The position numbers were made by a program, and so were the translations under genes. Shown piece by piece: positions 33,854 through 42,656 of a stretch of DNA of 64,000 nt. The DNA comes from Domibacillus tundrae (GTDB taxonomy: Bacteria; Bacillota; Bacilli; Bacillales; Domibacillaceae). The stretch spans positions 1-64,000 of the forward strand of contig NZ_LAJA01000017.1 in the NCBI RefSeq assembly GCF_000970675.1, written 5' to 3'. The notes beneath the pieces are model-generated. The model did not search any database. It worked only from the letters and a program-made list of their open reading frames with translations, and was not told the origin of the DNA. The first letter of the stretch is position 1. Every line of letters starts with the position of its first letter.

Positions 33854-34714
33854 ATGGCGATGTCAGAAGTGGAAATGACGAAGCAGCAAACAGCTTTAGC
33901 AGAAGCAGGAAAAAAGAAAAAACCAGTTGCTTCTACCTTTAAAGAAATGTACCTTGGACCGATTGTCGCATTCGTTTTATTTATCTCTTTATGGCAGCTT
34001 ATTCCGGTAGTGCTTGGGCTTCCGCATTACATTTTGCCGAAACCGACCGATGTATGGGAAGCCACAGTTTCGGACTGGGCACTGCTCGCGGAAGCGATCC
34101 GCATTACCATTTTTGAATCGGTCATCGGCTTTTTACTAAGTGCTGTCATTGGCATTGGCGTTTCCGTTCTTTTGGCCAGCTCAAAAATATTAGAGCGAAG
34201 CATTTATCCATATGCGATTATTTTACAGACGATCCCGGTCGTGGCGGTAGCGCCGATTGTCGTCATCTGGTTTGGTGCCGGCTTTAACTCGATCGTCGTT
34301 ATTTCCTTTCTGATCGGCTTTTTCCCAGTTATTTCGAACACGTTAATGGGCCTTAATTCTGCTGATAAAAATATGGATGAGCTTTTCACGCTTTACAACG
34401 CGTCAAGGTGGCAAAGAATGTGGAAGCTGCGCATTCCTGCAGCGATGCCATATATTATGGCTGGATTAAAAATTTCTTGTACGCTATCGATTGTCGGCGC
34501 AATTGTTGGTGAATATGTAGCCGGCATAGGCGGTGGAAACGGCGGCCTTGGTTATGCGATTACGGTCGCGGCCATTCAAGTGAAAACATCGTTTTTATTT
34601 TCATGCGGGATTGCGGCAGCGCTTCTTGGCATCAGCTTTTACCTGCTCATCAGCTTGTTTTCAAAAATGATGCTTGGCAGCTGGCATGAATCGGCTATGA
34701 AATCAGAAAAATAA
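33854..34714 (+). CDS. ABC importer permease (SsuC/ThiX-like)
   Basis: A 286-residue membrane protein with an N-terminal cytoplasmic, Lys-rich segment and about six membrane helices. It has the EAA-type coupling segment (ELFTLYNASRWQRMWKLRIP) that contacts the ATPase. The ATG directly follows the ATPase stop, so the genes are translationally coupled. It belongs to the binding-protein-dependent type I importers. Confidence 0.85.
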   Translation: MAMSEVEMTKQQTALAEAGKKKKPVASTFKEMYLGPIVAFVLFISLWQLIPVVLGLPHYILPKPTDVWEATVSDWALLAEAIRITIFESVIGFLLSAVIGIGVSVLLASSKILERSIYPYAIILQTIPVVAVAPIVVIWFGAGFNSIVVISFLIGFFPVISNTLMGLNSADKNMDELFTLYNASRWQRMWKLRIPAAMPYIMAGLKISCTLSIVGAIVGEYVAGIGGGNGGLGYAITVAAIQVKTSFLFSCGIAAALLGISFYLLISLFSKMMLGSWHESAMKSEK

Positions 34715-34739
34715 AGAGATAGATAGAGGAGGAAGTGAA

Positions 34740-35759
34740 ATGGAGATTGTAAAGTGGAAACAAAAAGGGGTACTCGCCTCTATGTTAGCGATGAGTTTAA
34801 TGCTCGCGGCATGTGGAGGGGAAAACGCGTCGAATACAGAAAGTGAAACAGCCAGTACTGAAAGTAAAACAGAAGACGTAAAGCTCGTTTTAAACTGGTT
34901 TCCTAAATCTCAGCACGGCGGCGTGTACAGTGCGGTTGAAGAAAATGCTTTTGAAGAAAATGGCTTAAATGTAGAGGTAGAGCCGGGCGGACCGCAAGTA
35001 TCGCCTATTCAGATCGTCGCAGCTGGTGATGCGCAGTTTGGCCTTGCGCATGCGGATCAAATGCTGATTGCACGCAATCAGGGCATTGATCTTGTCGCAG
35101 TAGCGGCAACGATGCAAGGCAGCCCTCAGGCATTTATGTTCCATAAAGGTGAAGGCATTCAGGACTTTGAAGATTTAAACGGCCGGGAAGTTTTTGTCCA
35201 GCCGGGCATTACATATTGGGACTTTCTAAAAAGCAAATACGATTTAAGCAAGGTTACCGAGCTTGGCTACAACGGCCAGCATGTAAATTTCATCGACAAT
35301 AAAACGTCGGTGACACAGTCTTTCTTGACATCCGAGCCGTTTTTCATGGAACAGGAAAATGTGCCGGTTGAAACGTTGCTCGTGTCAGAATCTGGTTATG
35401 ACCCGTACAATGTGGTGCTCTTTGTAACAAAAGATTATTTGGAAAGCAACAAAGAAACGGTCCAAAAATTCGTTGCTTCTTATGTAGAAGGCTGGGAGTC
35501 ATATGAAGATTCGGCGGGGACAATCAACGAAGTTATTGTCGAAGAAAACCCGAACATTGAGCTTGAAGCGTTAAACTTTGAAACTGAAACCCAGCACGAC
35601 TATGTGTACGGCATGGATGCCGCCGAGCATGGAATCGGCTACATGACACAGGAACGCTGGGATACACTGAAAAACCAATTGCTTGATATTGGCCTGCTTG
35701 AAGAAGATTTTGAAACAAGTGACATGTTCAGCACTGAATTTTTACCGGAACACCATTGA
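34740..35759 (+). CDS. ABC importer substrate-binding lipoprotein (NMT1/THI5 family)
   Basis: A 339-residue lipoprotein with lipobox LAAC (LMLAACGG), an acidic Ser/Thr linker and an NMT1-like binding fold beginning KLVLNWFPKSQHGGVYSAV. Related proteins bind HMP, formylaminopyrimidine or riboflavin-like ring compounds. In this purine locus the ligand may be a purine, urate or allantoin. GGAGGAAGTGAA precedes the ATG. It completes an ATPase-permease-binding protein operon. Confidence 0.85.
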   Translation: MEIVKWKQKGVLASMLAMSLMLAACGGENASNTESETASTESKTEDVKLVLNWFPKSQHGGVYSAVEENAFEENGLNVEVEPGGPQVSPIQIVAAGDAQFGLAHADQMLIARNQGIDLVAVAATMQGSPQAFMFHKGEGIQDFEDLNGREVFVQPGITYWDFLKSKYDLSKVTELGYNGQHVNFIDNKTSVTQSFLTSEPFFMEQENVPVETLLVSESGYDPYNVVLFVTKDYLESNKETVQKFVASYVEGWESYEDSAGTINEVIVEENPNIELEALNFETETQHDYVYGMDAAEHGIGYMTQERWDTLKNQLLDIGLLEEDFETSDMFSTEFLPEHH

Positions 35760-35769
35760 TCAGTGACCA

Positions 35770-35815
35770 AAAAAAAGAAAGGCTATCTCATGCTTTTGAG
35801 ACAGCCTTTTCTTTT
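35770..35815 (+). terminator. terminator after the ABC importer
   Basis: AAAGGCTATCTCA pairs with TGAGACAGCCTTT (one mismatch) around TGCTTT and is followed by TTCTTTT. Confidence 0.8.
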
Positions 35816-35856
35816 CCAAAAATAAGAGGACAGCACGTCAGTCAGGAGGAAAAGGT

Positions 35857-37101
35857 GTGAGTATTCCCGTACGAGAAGCAGAATATAAGTTTCCAACAGC
35901 AGATGAGATGATCAAGTGGCTTGCGTCGTTTGGTGCAACAGCGAACGGCGGTGTGACAAGGCTTTTATATTCAGAAGCTTGGAGTGAAGCCCAGCATGCG
36001 TTAAAGAGCGTCATGCAGCAAAAAGGACTTGATGCCCGGTTTGATGAAGTTGGAAACTTGTTTGGACGTCTTACTGGCACTGATGAACCAGAATCGGTTA
36101 TTTTAACTGGCTCTCATATTGATACAGTAAAAGATGGCGGGCAGTTTGACGGCGCATATGGCATCGTCGCAAGCTTAATGGCTATGCAGCGTTTATACGA
36201 ACAATATGGTCCGCCTAAACGGACTATTGATGTTGTTTCACTGGCGGAAGAAGAGGGGAGTCGTTTTCCACTGACGTTTTGGGGATCTGGCTGGATCACG
36301 GGACGTTACTCATTAGAGGAGGCGGAGCATATTTATGATGCAGACGGTATTTCGCTAAAAGCGGCGATGGAAGCGGCGGGATTTGGCTTGAAGCCGCGCT
36401 CGATCGAAACAAAAAAGCCGAAAGCCTTTGTTGAGGTTCATGTAGAACAGGGTATCGTGCTAGAAAGGAAGAAAAAGTCGATCGGTGTGGTCAGCCATAT
36501 CGTTGGCCAGCGCCGATACACGGTTCAATTTAAAGGTGAAAGCAACCACGCCGGCACGACCCCAATGTTGATGCGGAAAGATGCGATGCGGCTTATGGCA
36601 GAGTGGGTCATATTTTTGTCAGATGAAGCGGAAGCGATAGATGAATCACTCGTCGCAACGGTTGGAAAAGTGACCGCAAAGCCAAACATGCCGAATGTAG
36701 TTGCGGGTAAAGTAGAATGCAGCCTCGATGTCCGTCATTACGACATGAAGATTTTAGATCAATTTGAAGAAAAATTAAAAGAATTTAAGAAACGGGCTGA
36801 TCGCCGGGGCATGACGATGAGTATCAATCAATGGATGAATGTTAAGCCAGTTGCGCTGGACCAGGAAATGATGAAATCGGCTGCCCGGCAGGCGGAGCAT
36901 TTAGGATTTTCTTATGAAACATTGATTAGCGGGGCAGGTCACGATTCACAAGTGTTTGGCGGATATTGCCCGACAATGCTGTTATTTGTGCCGAGCCGAC
37001 ATGGCATTAGCCATTCACCTGATGAATGGACGGAGCCGGACGATCTTGAAAAAGGCATTCAAATGCTGATGGGCGAGCTTTACGCCCTCGCTTATGTGTA
37101 A
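35857..37101 (+). CDS. pucF: allantoate amidohydrolase
   Basis: A 414-residue M20-family enzyme that cleaves allantoate to ureidoglycine, ammonia and CO2. The bimetal ligands appear in GSHIDTV (His), FDGAYG (Asp), LAEEEGSRF (Glu), VEVHVEQG (His) and SRHGISHSP (His). The dimer domain contains SNHAGTTPM. GTG 35857 is the likely start, behind AGGAGG. pucG follows after 13 nt. N-carbamoyl-amino-acid hydrolases are close relatives, but the pucG partner supports allantoate. Confidence 0.9.
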   Translation: MSIPVREAEYKFPTADEMIKWLASFGATANGGVTRLLYSEAWSEAQHALKSVMQQKGLDARFDEVGNLFGRLTGTDEPESVILTGSHIDTVKDGGQFDGAYGIVASLMAMQRLYEQYGPPKRTIDVVSLAEEEGSRFPLTFWGSGWITGRYSLEEAEHIYDADGISLKAAMEAAGFGLKPRSIETKKPKAFVEVHVEQGIVLERKKKSIGVVSHIVGQRRYTVQFKGESNHAGTTPMLMRKDAMRLMAEWVIFLSDEAEAIDESLVATVGKVTAKPNMPNVVAGKVECSLDVRHYDMKILDQFEEKLKEFKKRADRRGMTMSINQWMNVKPVALDQEMMKSAARQAEHLGFSYETLISGAGHDSQVFGGYCPTMLLFVPSRHGISHSPDEWTEPDDLEKGIQMLMGELYALAYV

Positions 37102-37114
37102 GGAGGAAAACAAG

Positions 37115-38365
37115 ATGACGTATACAGATTTAAACACACCCATTCGGACAATCATGACACCTGGACCGGTGGAAGTAGACCCGCGTGTGCTGCGCGCAAT
37201 GACAACCCCAATTGTCGGTCAGTTTGATCCGGCATTTACTCACATAATGAATGAAGTGATGGAGATGCTCAGAGTCTTATTTAAAACAGAAAACAAATGG
37301 GCGTTTCCAGTAGACGGTACGTCACGATCCGGCATTGAAGCAATGCTGGCAAGTGTGATCCGGCCGGGGGATCGCGTACTCGTACCAGTTTACGGACGAT
37401 TCGGTCATTTACTAATGGAAATTTGTGAACGGTACGGTGCAGAAGTAGACGCAATGTATGCAGAATGGGGCACGGTTTTTGACCCGGCAGAGGTCATTCA
37501 AAAAATAACGGAAACAAAACCAGATATTGTAGCAATGGTTCATGCGGAAACATCAACCGGATGTATGCAGCCGCTGAAAGAAATCGGACAAGCGTGCCGT
37601 GAAATGGATGTTCTGTTTATTGTGGATGCGGTTGCATCAATTGGCGGTACAGATGTACGGGTGGACGAATGGTGCATCGACGGATTAATCGCCGGCACAC
37701 AAAAATGTTTGTCCGTTCCATCAGGCATGGCGCCGCTAACATATAATGACCGCATTGAAAGACGAATCGCAAGCCGGAAAAAAGTGGAGCGCGGCATCGC
37801 GACAGAAGAAGAGCTGAAGCAGCAGAATACAACGTTTATCCGCAGTAATTATTTTGATCTCGGCATGCTTCAGGACTATTGGGGGCCGCGCCGGCTGAAC
37901 CATCATACAGAAGCAACATCCATGCTGTACGCGCTTCGTGAAGGGCTGCGGATTTTACTTGAAGAAGGGTTGGAAGAACGATTTGCCCGCCACGTTTTTC
38001 ATGAAAAAGCGCTTATGGCAGGAATCGAAGCAATGGGTCTCGAATTATTTGGCAGGAGAGATGTAAAACTGCCGACGGTCACGTGTATTAAGGTGCCTGA
38101 GGGAGTTGAAGCGGATTCCGTCCGCAATATGCTTTTAACGGAATTCGGCATTGAAATTGCCAGCTCATTCGGGCCGCTTCACGGGAAAATTTGGCGGATC
38201 GGCACGATGGGCTATAGCTGCCGTCGTGAAAATGTGCTTGCGGTGCTCGGTGCATTAGAAGCAGCCTTGATTCGCCACGGCGTTCAGGTTCATCGGGGGG
38301 AAGCGGTTCAGGCAGCGCTCGACTGCTACATGAAGCCGGCAGTGAAAGATCCAGTTGAAGCATAA
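37115..38365 (+). CDS. pucG: (S)-ureidoglycine-glyoxylate aminotransferase
   Basis: A 416-residue class V PLP aminotransferase, the type that transfers the amino group of ureidoglycine to glyoxylate, giving oxalurate and glycine. Fold-type I markers are EVDPRVL near the N-terminus, HAETSTG and VDAVASIGG for the cofactor Asp, and the Schiff-base lysine in GTQKCLSVPSG. The ATG at 37115 follows AAGGAGG. It forms an operon with pucF. Serine-glyoxylate or alanine-glyoxylate transaminases are similar; context favours PucG. Confidence 0.9.
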   Translation: MTYTDLNTPIRTIMTPGPVEVDPRVLRAMTTPIVGQFDPAFTHIMNEVMEMLRVLFKTENKWAFPVDGTSRSGIEAMLASVIRPGDRVLVPVYGRFGHLLMEICERYGAEVDAMYAEWGTVFDPAEVIQKITETKPDIVAMVHAETSTGCMQPLKEIGQACREMDVLFIVDAVASIGGTDVRVDEWCIDGLIAGTQKCLSVPSGMAPLTYNDRIERRIASRKKVERGIATEEELKQQNTTFIRSNYFDLGMLQDYWGPRRLNHHTEATSMLYALREGLRILLEEGLEERFARHVFHEKALMAGIEAMGLELFGRRDVKLPTVTCIKVPEGVEADSVRNMLLTEFGIEIASSFGPLHGKIWRIGTMGYSCRRENVLAVLGALEAALIRHGVQVHRGEAVQAALDCYMKPAVKDPVEA

Positions 38366-38397
38366 TGAAAAAGCTTCAGAACGTTGTAGAAGAATAG

Positions 38398-38446
38398 CAA
38401 AAAGGCTTTGTCAAAAGAAGTAAATGTCTTTTGACAAAGCCTTTTC
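38398..38446 (+). terminator. bidirectional terminator after pucG
   Basis: AAAAGGCTTTGTCAAAAG and CTTTTGACAAAGCCTTTT form a perfect 18-bp stem; it serves pucG and the convergent RsbR-like gene. Confidence 0.9.
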
Positions 38447-38447
38447 A

Positions 38448-39296
38448 TTATGAAAATAAATAAGAAGATTGCTGTAAATCTTTTAAAGCGGTCTCCAAAT
38501 TTGCTTTTACATCCATTTCACCAATATTAATACCGATTGTGATCATCGTTTGAGCCACTTCCGGACGAATCCCGATTAATGAAGCTTCAACGCCAAGCAG
38601 GGACAGCGCATTAATCACTTTAAAAATTTGATCCGCGACCATTGTATCGACGGTGACAACACCGGACAAATCAAGAAGCAAATGTGAAAGCTGCAAGTGC
38701 GCCGCTTTTTGAAGCACTTCTTCCATTAAAAATTTTGCCCGTTCTGTGTTCATGCTGCCGATCAGAGGAAGCACTGCCACACCTTTTGTGATTGGAACGA
38801 CTGGTGCCGATAGCTCCAAAAACGCCTGATTGGATTCCTCAAGCGTTTCCTGATGAAAATGCACATAAGAAAGGCTGAAGGCATAGACAGCCTCATCCAG
38901 CAAGGGATCTAAAATGGCGATCATTTCAAAGACTGTATCTACCGACATTTGCTGCTGCTTTACTTCAAGCTTTAAAGCGTCCCATATAGCAGCGCGGAAC
39001 ATACTTGTGGTGCGAAGTGCTTCATCCATTGGAAGATCCATGCTGCAGGCTATTTCTCCTGTTTTCCTCCCCCATTGGTTGAACCTTTTCATGGCGAAAT
39101 CTGTTTTCGGCTGTTCAACAAGAATATCCCCAAACATTTGAATAAAGTTGGCCCGATACTCCAGTGCTTCTTGTGTGTCCGATTCGTCTTTTTCATAAAT
39201 CCCTTCTGTTTTAAGGCGATTTTTGTAAATATTCCGGGCAATTTCATATTTTCGATCAACCAGCTTTTCACCAAGAACACGTAGTTCATTGTTCAT
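38448..39296 (-). CDS. RsbR-type stressosome STAS protein
   Basis: A 282-residue protein with an N-terminal helical, globin-like sensor part (residues 1-150) and a C-terminal STAS domain containing LLLDLSGVVTVDTMVADQ. The threonine in that loop is the site phosphorylated by RsbT in RsbR paralogues. Such proteins build the stressosome that controls sigma-B through RsbT/RsbU. The ATG at 39296 is chosen because GGAGG lies 8 nt upstream; longer in-frame extension is without support. The signal it senses is unknown. It is monocistronic and divergent from the sensor kinase. Confidence 0.8.
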   Translation of the reverse strand: MNNELRVLGEKLVDRKYEIARNIYKNRLKTEGIYEKDESDTQEALEYRANFIQMFGDILVEQPKTDFAMKRFNQWGRKTGEIACSMDLPMDEALRTTSMFRAAIWDALKLEVKQQQMSVDTVFEMIAILDPLLDEAVYAFSLSYVHFHQETLEESNQAFLELSAPVVPITKGVAVLPLIGSMNTERAKFLMEEVLQKAAHLQLSHLLLDLSGVVTVDTMVADQIFKVINALSLLGVEASLIGIRPEVAQTMITIGINIGEMDVKANLETALKDLQQSSYLFS

Positions 39297-39497
39297 TACG
39301 GTTTCCTCCACTAGACTAATAGTTACAGACACAAAGACACTTGGTTTTTCCCTTTTTTGTAGAAGGTTAAACAATAAATTTTTATGAATAAAATGAACAT
39401 AATGTTGACATTGCGGAGTGTATGAAGAATTAATAAGGATAGGACAAGCGAGGATTGATCGCCTCATTAGAAGGAAATTAGAAAGCGAGTCAAACGA

Positions 39498-41096
39498 ATG
39501 AAAAAAACATTTAAAAAACCAAAGCTGCTTACACAAATGATTGGCCTTATTTCAATTGTTGTTTGTTTTACGGTTTTGTTTGTAAGCGCTATCTTTTATT
39601 CGATGATCGATGAGATGACAGAAGAAGCACTTGGAAATCAAGCAATGACCGTTGCGAAAATGGCTGCTCAAAAAGAAAGAATTATTCAAGCGTTTGATGA
39701 TCCGAATCCGTCCGTCGTAATTCAGCCTATTGCAGAAGAAATTCGAAAATCGACCGGTGCGGGTTATGTAGTGATCGGTAATAAAGAAAATATTCGGTAT
39801 TCACATCACATCGAAGAAAATATCGGAAAAACGATGGGAACGAGCAGCAGCCGGTCTATACATAAAGGAGAATCAGTTATATACGAAGGAACAGGAATAT
39901 CCGGTTCGGCTATAAAAGCAAAAACACCTATTTACAACGATGATGGCGAGATTATTGGTGTATCGTCGGTCGGGTTTTTAACAAATGAAGCGAAGAAGAG
40001 AATTGCTGAATATCAATTTAAATTATTTTTCTTTTCCCTTTTTATCAGCCTCCTTGGTGTAACTGGCGCAGTCATTATTGCCAAACGAGTAAAGAAACTG
40101 ATTTTTAATCTGGAACCGGAAGAAATTTCTTTTCTATTTAAAGAAAAAGAAGCGGCACTCGAATCGATCCGGGATGCGACTGTGGCTGTAAACAACCATT
40201 ATCAAGTGACGTCCATCAATAAACGGGCAAGAGAACTGCTGAAAGATCAAATTGAACTCGACGGAAAAATCATTAATGACCGGCTTATCCATATGATGGA
40301 ATCGGTCATTACATCAAAAAAGAGTATGGTGAATCAAAAGTTTTTATTTGGTCATCAACTCTATATGGTCGACGGTTCTCCTATTTTGGAGAAAGAGAAA
40401 ACAAGAGGCACCGTCTTAACGATACGCCCTGTTTCGGAAATTGAAAAAATAGAGGAAGAAGTTTCGGTGATTAAAAGCATCAGCGATAATGTTCGTGCGC
40501 AAAATCACGAGTATTTAAATAAATTAAATACAATTTATGGATTAATGACATTAGGACAATATGATGAAGCGAGATCCTTCATATCTGATGAAGTGAAGGA
40601 GCGCCAAGATACTGTTGTGTTCTTAACATCTTCTGTCAAGGATCCATTTATCGCAGCATGTCTGCTCGGAAAAATTCACCGCTCTAAAGAATTAAAAGTA
40701 CAGCTTGATATTGATGAAAACAGCAACCTTTCTTATATACCGCCGTCTTTTGACACAAAGCTATTCGTCACCATTTTGGGAAATGTAATTGACAATGCGA
40801 TGGAAGCAGCGATCCGCTTAAAAGAAGCACAGGCACATGTGAATGTTTCCTTTACTGACTTTGGGAGTGATCTTGTTTTTGACATTGAGGACAATGGACC
40901 CGGTATTCCGGAAGAATATCAGGAGCAAATTTTTAAAGAAGGTTTTACAACAAAAGAGGGAGAAAATCATGGGCTTGGACTGGCTATTGTAAAAAATACG
41001 CTGCAGAAGCTGAATGGGGAAATTTATGTTTCCGCTTCAAATTCAGGCGGTGCACAATTCACCATTGTGATACCGAAAGAATCAAATAGGGAGTGA
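39498..41096 (+). CDS. CitA/DcuS-type sensor histidine kinase
   Basis: A 532-residue membrane kinase: membrane helix about 12-34, extracytoplasmic PDC/CitA-like sensor (about 35-172) with SHHIEENIGKTM, membrane helix about 174-195, cytoplasmic PAS, then the Spo0B-type phospho-acceptor helix with His337 (RAQNHEYLNKL). The HATPase domain shows NVIDNAMEAA, IEDNGPGIPE and GLGLAIV. Members sense di- and tricarboxylates. The response regulator starts 5 nt after its stop. The neighbouring tctC/tctBA transporter is the probable target, as in CitST or TctED systems. Confidence 0.88.
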   Translation: MKKTFKKPKLLTQMIGLISIVVCFTVLFVSAIFYSMIDEMTEEALGNQAMTVAKMAAQKERIIQAFDDPNPSVVIQPIAEEIRKSTGAGYVVIGNKENIRYSHHIEENIGKTMGTSSSRSIHKGESVIYEGTGISGSAIKAKTPIYNDDGEIIGVSSVGFLTNEAKKRIAEYQFKLFFFSLFISLLGVTGAVIIAKRVKKLIFNLEPEEISFLFKEKEAALESIRDATVAVNNHYQVTSINKRARELLKDQIELDGKIINDRLIHMMESVITSKKSMVNQKFLFGHQLYMVDGSPILEKEKTRGTVLTIRPVSEIEKIEEEVSVIKSISDNVRAQNHEYLNKLNTIYGLMTLGQYDEARSFISDEVKERQDTVVFLTSSVKDPFIAACLLGKIHRSKELKVQLDIDENSNLSYIPPSFDTKLFVTILGNVIDNAMEAAIRLKEAQAHVNVSFTDFGSDLVFDIEDNGPGIPEEYQEQIFKEGFTTKEGENHGLGLAIVKNTLQKLNGEIYVSASNSGGAQFTIVIPKESNRE

Positions 41097-41101
41097 TCAA
41101 G

Positions 41102-41803
41102 ATGTCCGAGCAAATTATTAATGTAATGATCATTGAAGATGATGAAACAACGATCAATATTTATAAAAAATTCATACAAAATCTGGAAGGTTTTCGAATC
41201 ATGGCTTCCGCGAGTAATGGAAAGCAAGCGTTGGATTTATTACATGTGTTTACGCCGGAGTTAATTTTACTTGATGTCTTTCTTCCAGATATGAGAGGCA
41301 CCGATTTACTATGGGAAATCAGGAAGGAGGTCCGCGGTGTGGATGTTATTATGATTACCGCCGCAAATGATGTTCATACGGTAAGTGAAGCCATCAGAGG
41401 CGGCGCATTCAGCTATATGATGAAACCGATTATGATTGATCAGTTTTTATCGACACTTGAGCAGTATAAAGAAACGAGAGAGAAATTATTTCATTCAGCG
41501 ACCGTTGAGCAAAATGATGTGAATCGTTTTTTTGGTATGAAAAGCCAAAGTGATTCTTTGAAAAAAGAAGAACAGCCGGATGAGCTGCCAAAGGGGATTG
41601 ATAAACATACATTAAAAAAAGTCCGCACACAGATGAAGAAAATAACGGAAAGCATCAATGCGGAAGAGACAGCGCAAGCCATCGGAGCGAGTAACTCTAC
41701 CGTCAGACGTTATTTGGAATATCTGGTTTCAAAAGAAGAGATTGAAGTGGATATTATGTACGGAACAATTGGCCGTCCAGAGCGAAGATACCGTAAAAAA
41801 TAA
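41102..41803 (+). CDS. CitB/CitT-type response regulator
   Basis: A 233-residue regulator with receiver domain (MIIEDDETT, phospho-acceptor Asp58 in LILLDVFLPD, Lys in SYMMKP). A C-terminal helix-turn-helix (INAEETAQAIGASNSTVRRY) ends in IGRPERRYR, typical of the CitT/DcuR family. The ATG at 41102 is preferred over the in-frame GTG at 41093 because GGAG sits 8 nt before the ATG. It probably activates the tricarboxylate transporter genes at 42657-46216. Confidence 0.88.
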   Translation: MSEQIINVMIIEDDETTINIYKKFIQNLEGFRIMASASNGKQALDLLHVFTPELILLDVFLPDMRGTDLLWEIRKEVRGVDVIMITAANDVHTVSEAIRGGAFSYMMKPIMIDQFLSTLEQYKETREKLFHSATVEQNDVNRFFGMKSQSDSLKKEEQPDELPKGIDKHTLKKVRTQMKKITESINAEETAQAIGASNSTVRRYLEYLVSKEEIEVDIMYGTIGRPERRYRKK

Positions 41804-41841
41804 CCCGGCCGTCAGCTCTTGCCGCTGACATCCGGGTTTCT
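41804..41841. terminator. bidirectional terminator
   Basis: AACCCGG..GTCAGC pairs with GCTGAC..CCGGGTT; it separates the regulator gene from the convergent methyltransferase. Confidence 0.75.
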
Positions 41842-41846
41842 TCTGA

Positions 41847-42632
41847 TCATTCCGCTTTTGTGGCAAGCACCATCCACTCATCGATCGTAAATGAGAGAAT
41901 GGCATCATTTTCTGTTGTAATAGAAAAATAGTTCATTACCGCTGTATTAGCAGAAAGAAGGTGAGCATCCACTTGCTTTATTTGTTTCTGTGAAGAAGTT
42001 GTCCGGCTCACCCATTCCGGATAGCCAAGTGTTTTTTTGCGGATTTCATCTTTTACAAGACCAAGTCCAGCCGCATCGAACCATTCTTTCCATTCTGTAA
42101 TGGAATAGCTGCGCACATGACTATCATCCCGTAATTTTTCCAGCCGGTTCACGAATTTATCATATACCTCATCTTCAGGCGCAATATTATCAATGAGGAG
42201 AAATCGGCCTCTAGGTTTCAGAACACGTGCAGCTTCTGCCACGAATTTTTCCGGATTCGGAAAATGATGGGCGGCAATTCGGCACGTCACAGCGTCAAAC
42301 GTGTTTGATAAAAAAGGAAGCGATTCCGCATCCGCCGCGACATAAAAGATATTGTCGGCTGATCCATCCAAATGCCGTTTAGCCGCTTCCAGCATCTCAA
42401 CGGTTAGATCCGTTGCGAAAATATGGGCGGCATGCGGTGCCAGCGTTTTTGACACATGTCCGCCCCCGGTTGCGACATCAAGGACAACAGAATGAACGGG
42501 AAGCTGCAGCCATTCGGGAATAAGAGCGAGATCCGTTCCGGTTGAATGTGTGCTGCTCGTTACATATTTTTCTGCTGTTTTTCCGAACTGCTGCCTTACT
42601 TTTTGTTTTGTAGATTCTGACTGATCATTCAA
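41847..42632 (-). CDS. class I SAM-dependent methyltransferase
   Basis: A 261-residue methyltransferase with motif I VVLDVATGGGHVSKTLA, motif II DLTVEML, AADAESLPF and the post-IV segment VLKPRGRFLLIDN, closest in type to UbiE/YcgJ proteins. The substrate is unknown. No ATG fits the frame; TTG 42632 is chosen since GGAG lies 9 nt upstream (TTG 42641 and 42650 are alternatives). It sits 24 nt downstream of tctC on the same strand and may be co-transcribed, although a metabolic link is not evident. Confidence 0.8.
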   Translation of the reverse strand: MNDQSESTKQKVRQQFGKTAEKYVTSSTHSTGTDLALIPEWLQLPVHSVVLDVATGGGHVSKTLAPHAAHIFATDLTVEMLEAAKRHLDGSADNIFYVAADAESLPFLSNTFDAVTCRIAAHHFPNPEKFVAEAARVLKPRGRFLLIDNIAPEDEVYDKFVNRLEKLRDDSHVRSYSITEWKEWFDAAGLGLVKDEIRKKTLGYPEWVSRTTSSQKQIKQVDAHLLSANTAVMNYFSITTENDAILSFTIDEWMVLATKAE

Positions 42633-42656
42633 ATCGTACAACTCCTTCAAGCAACG

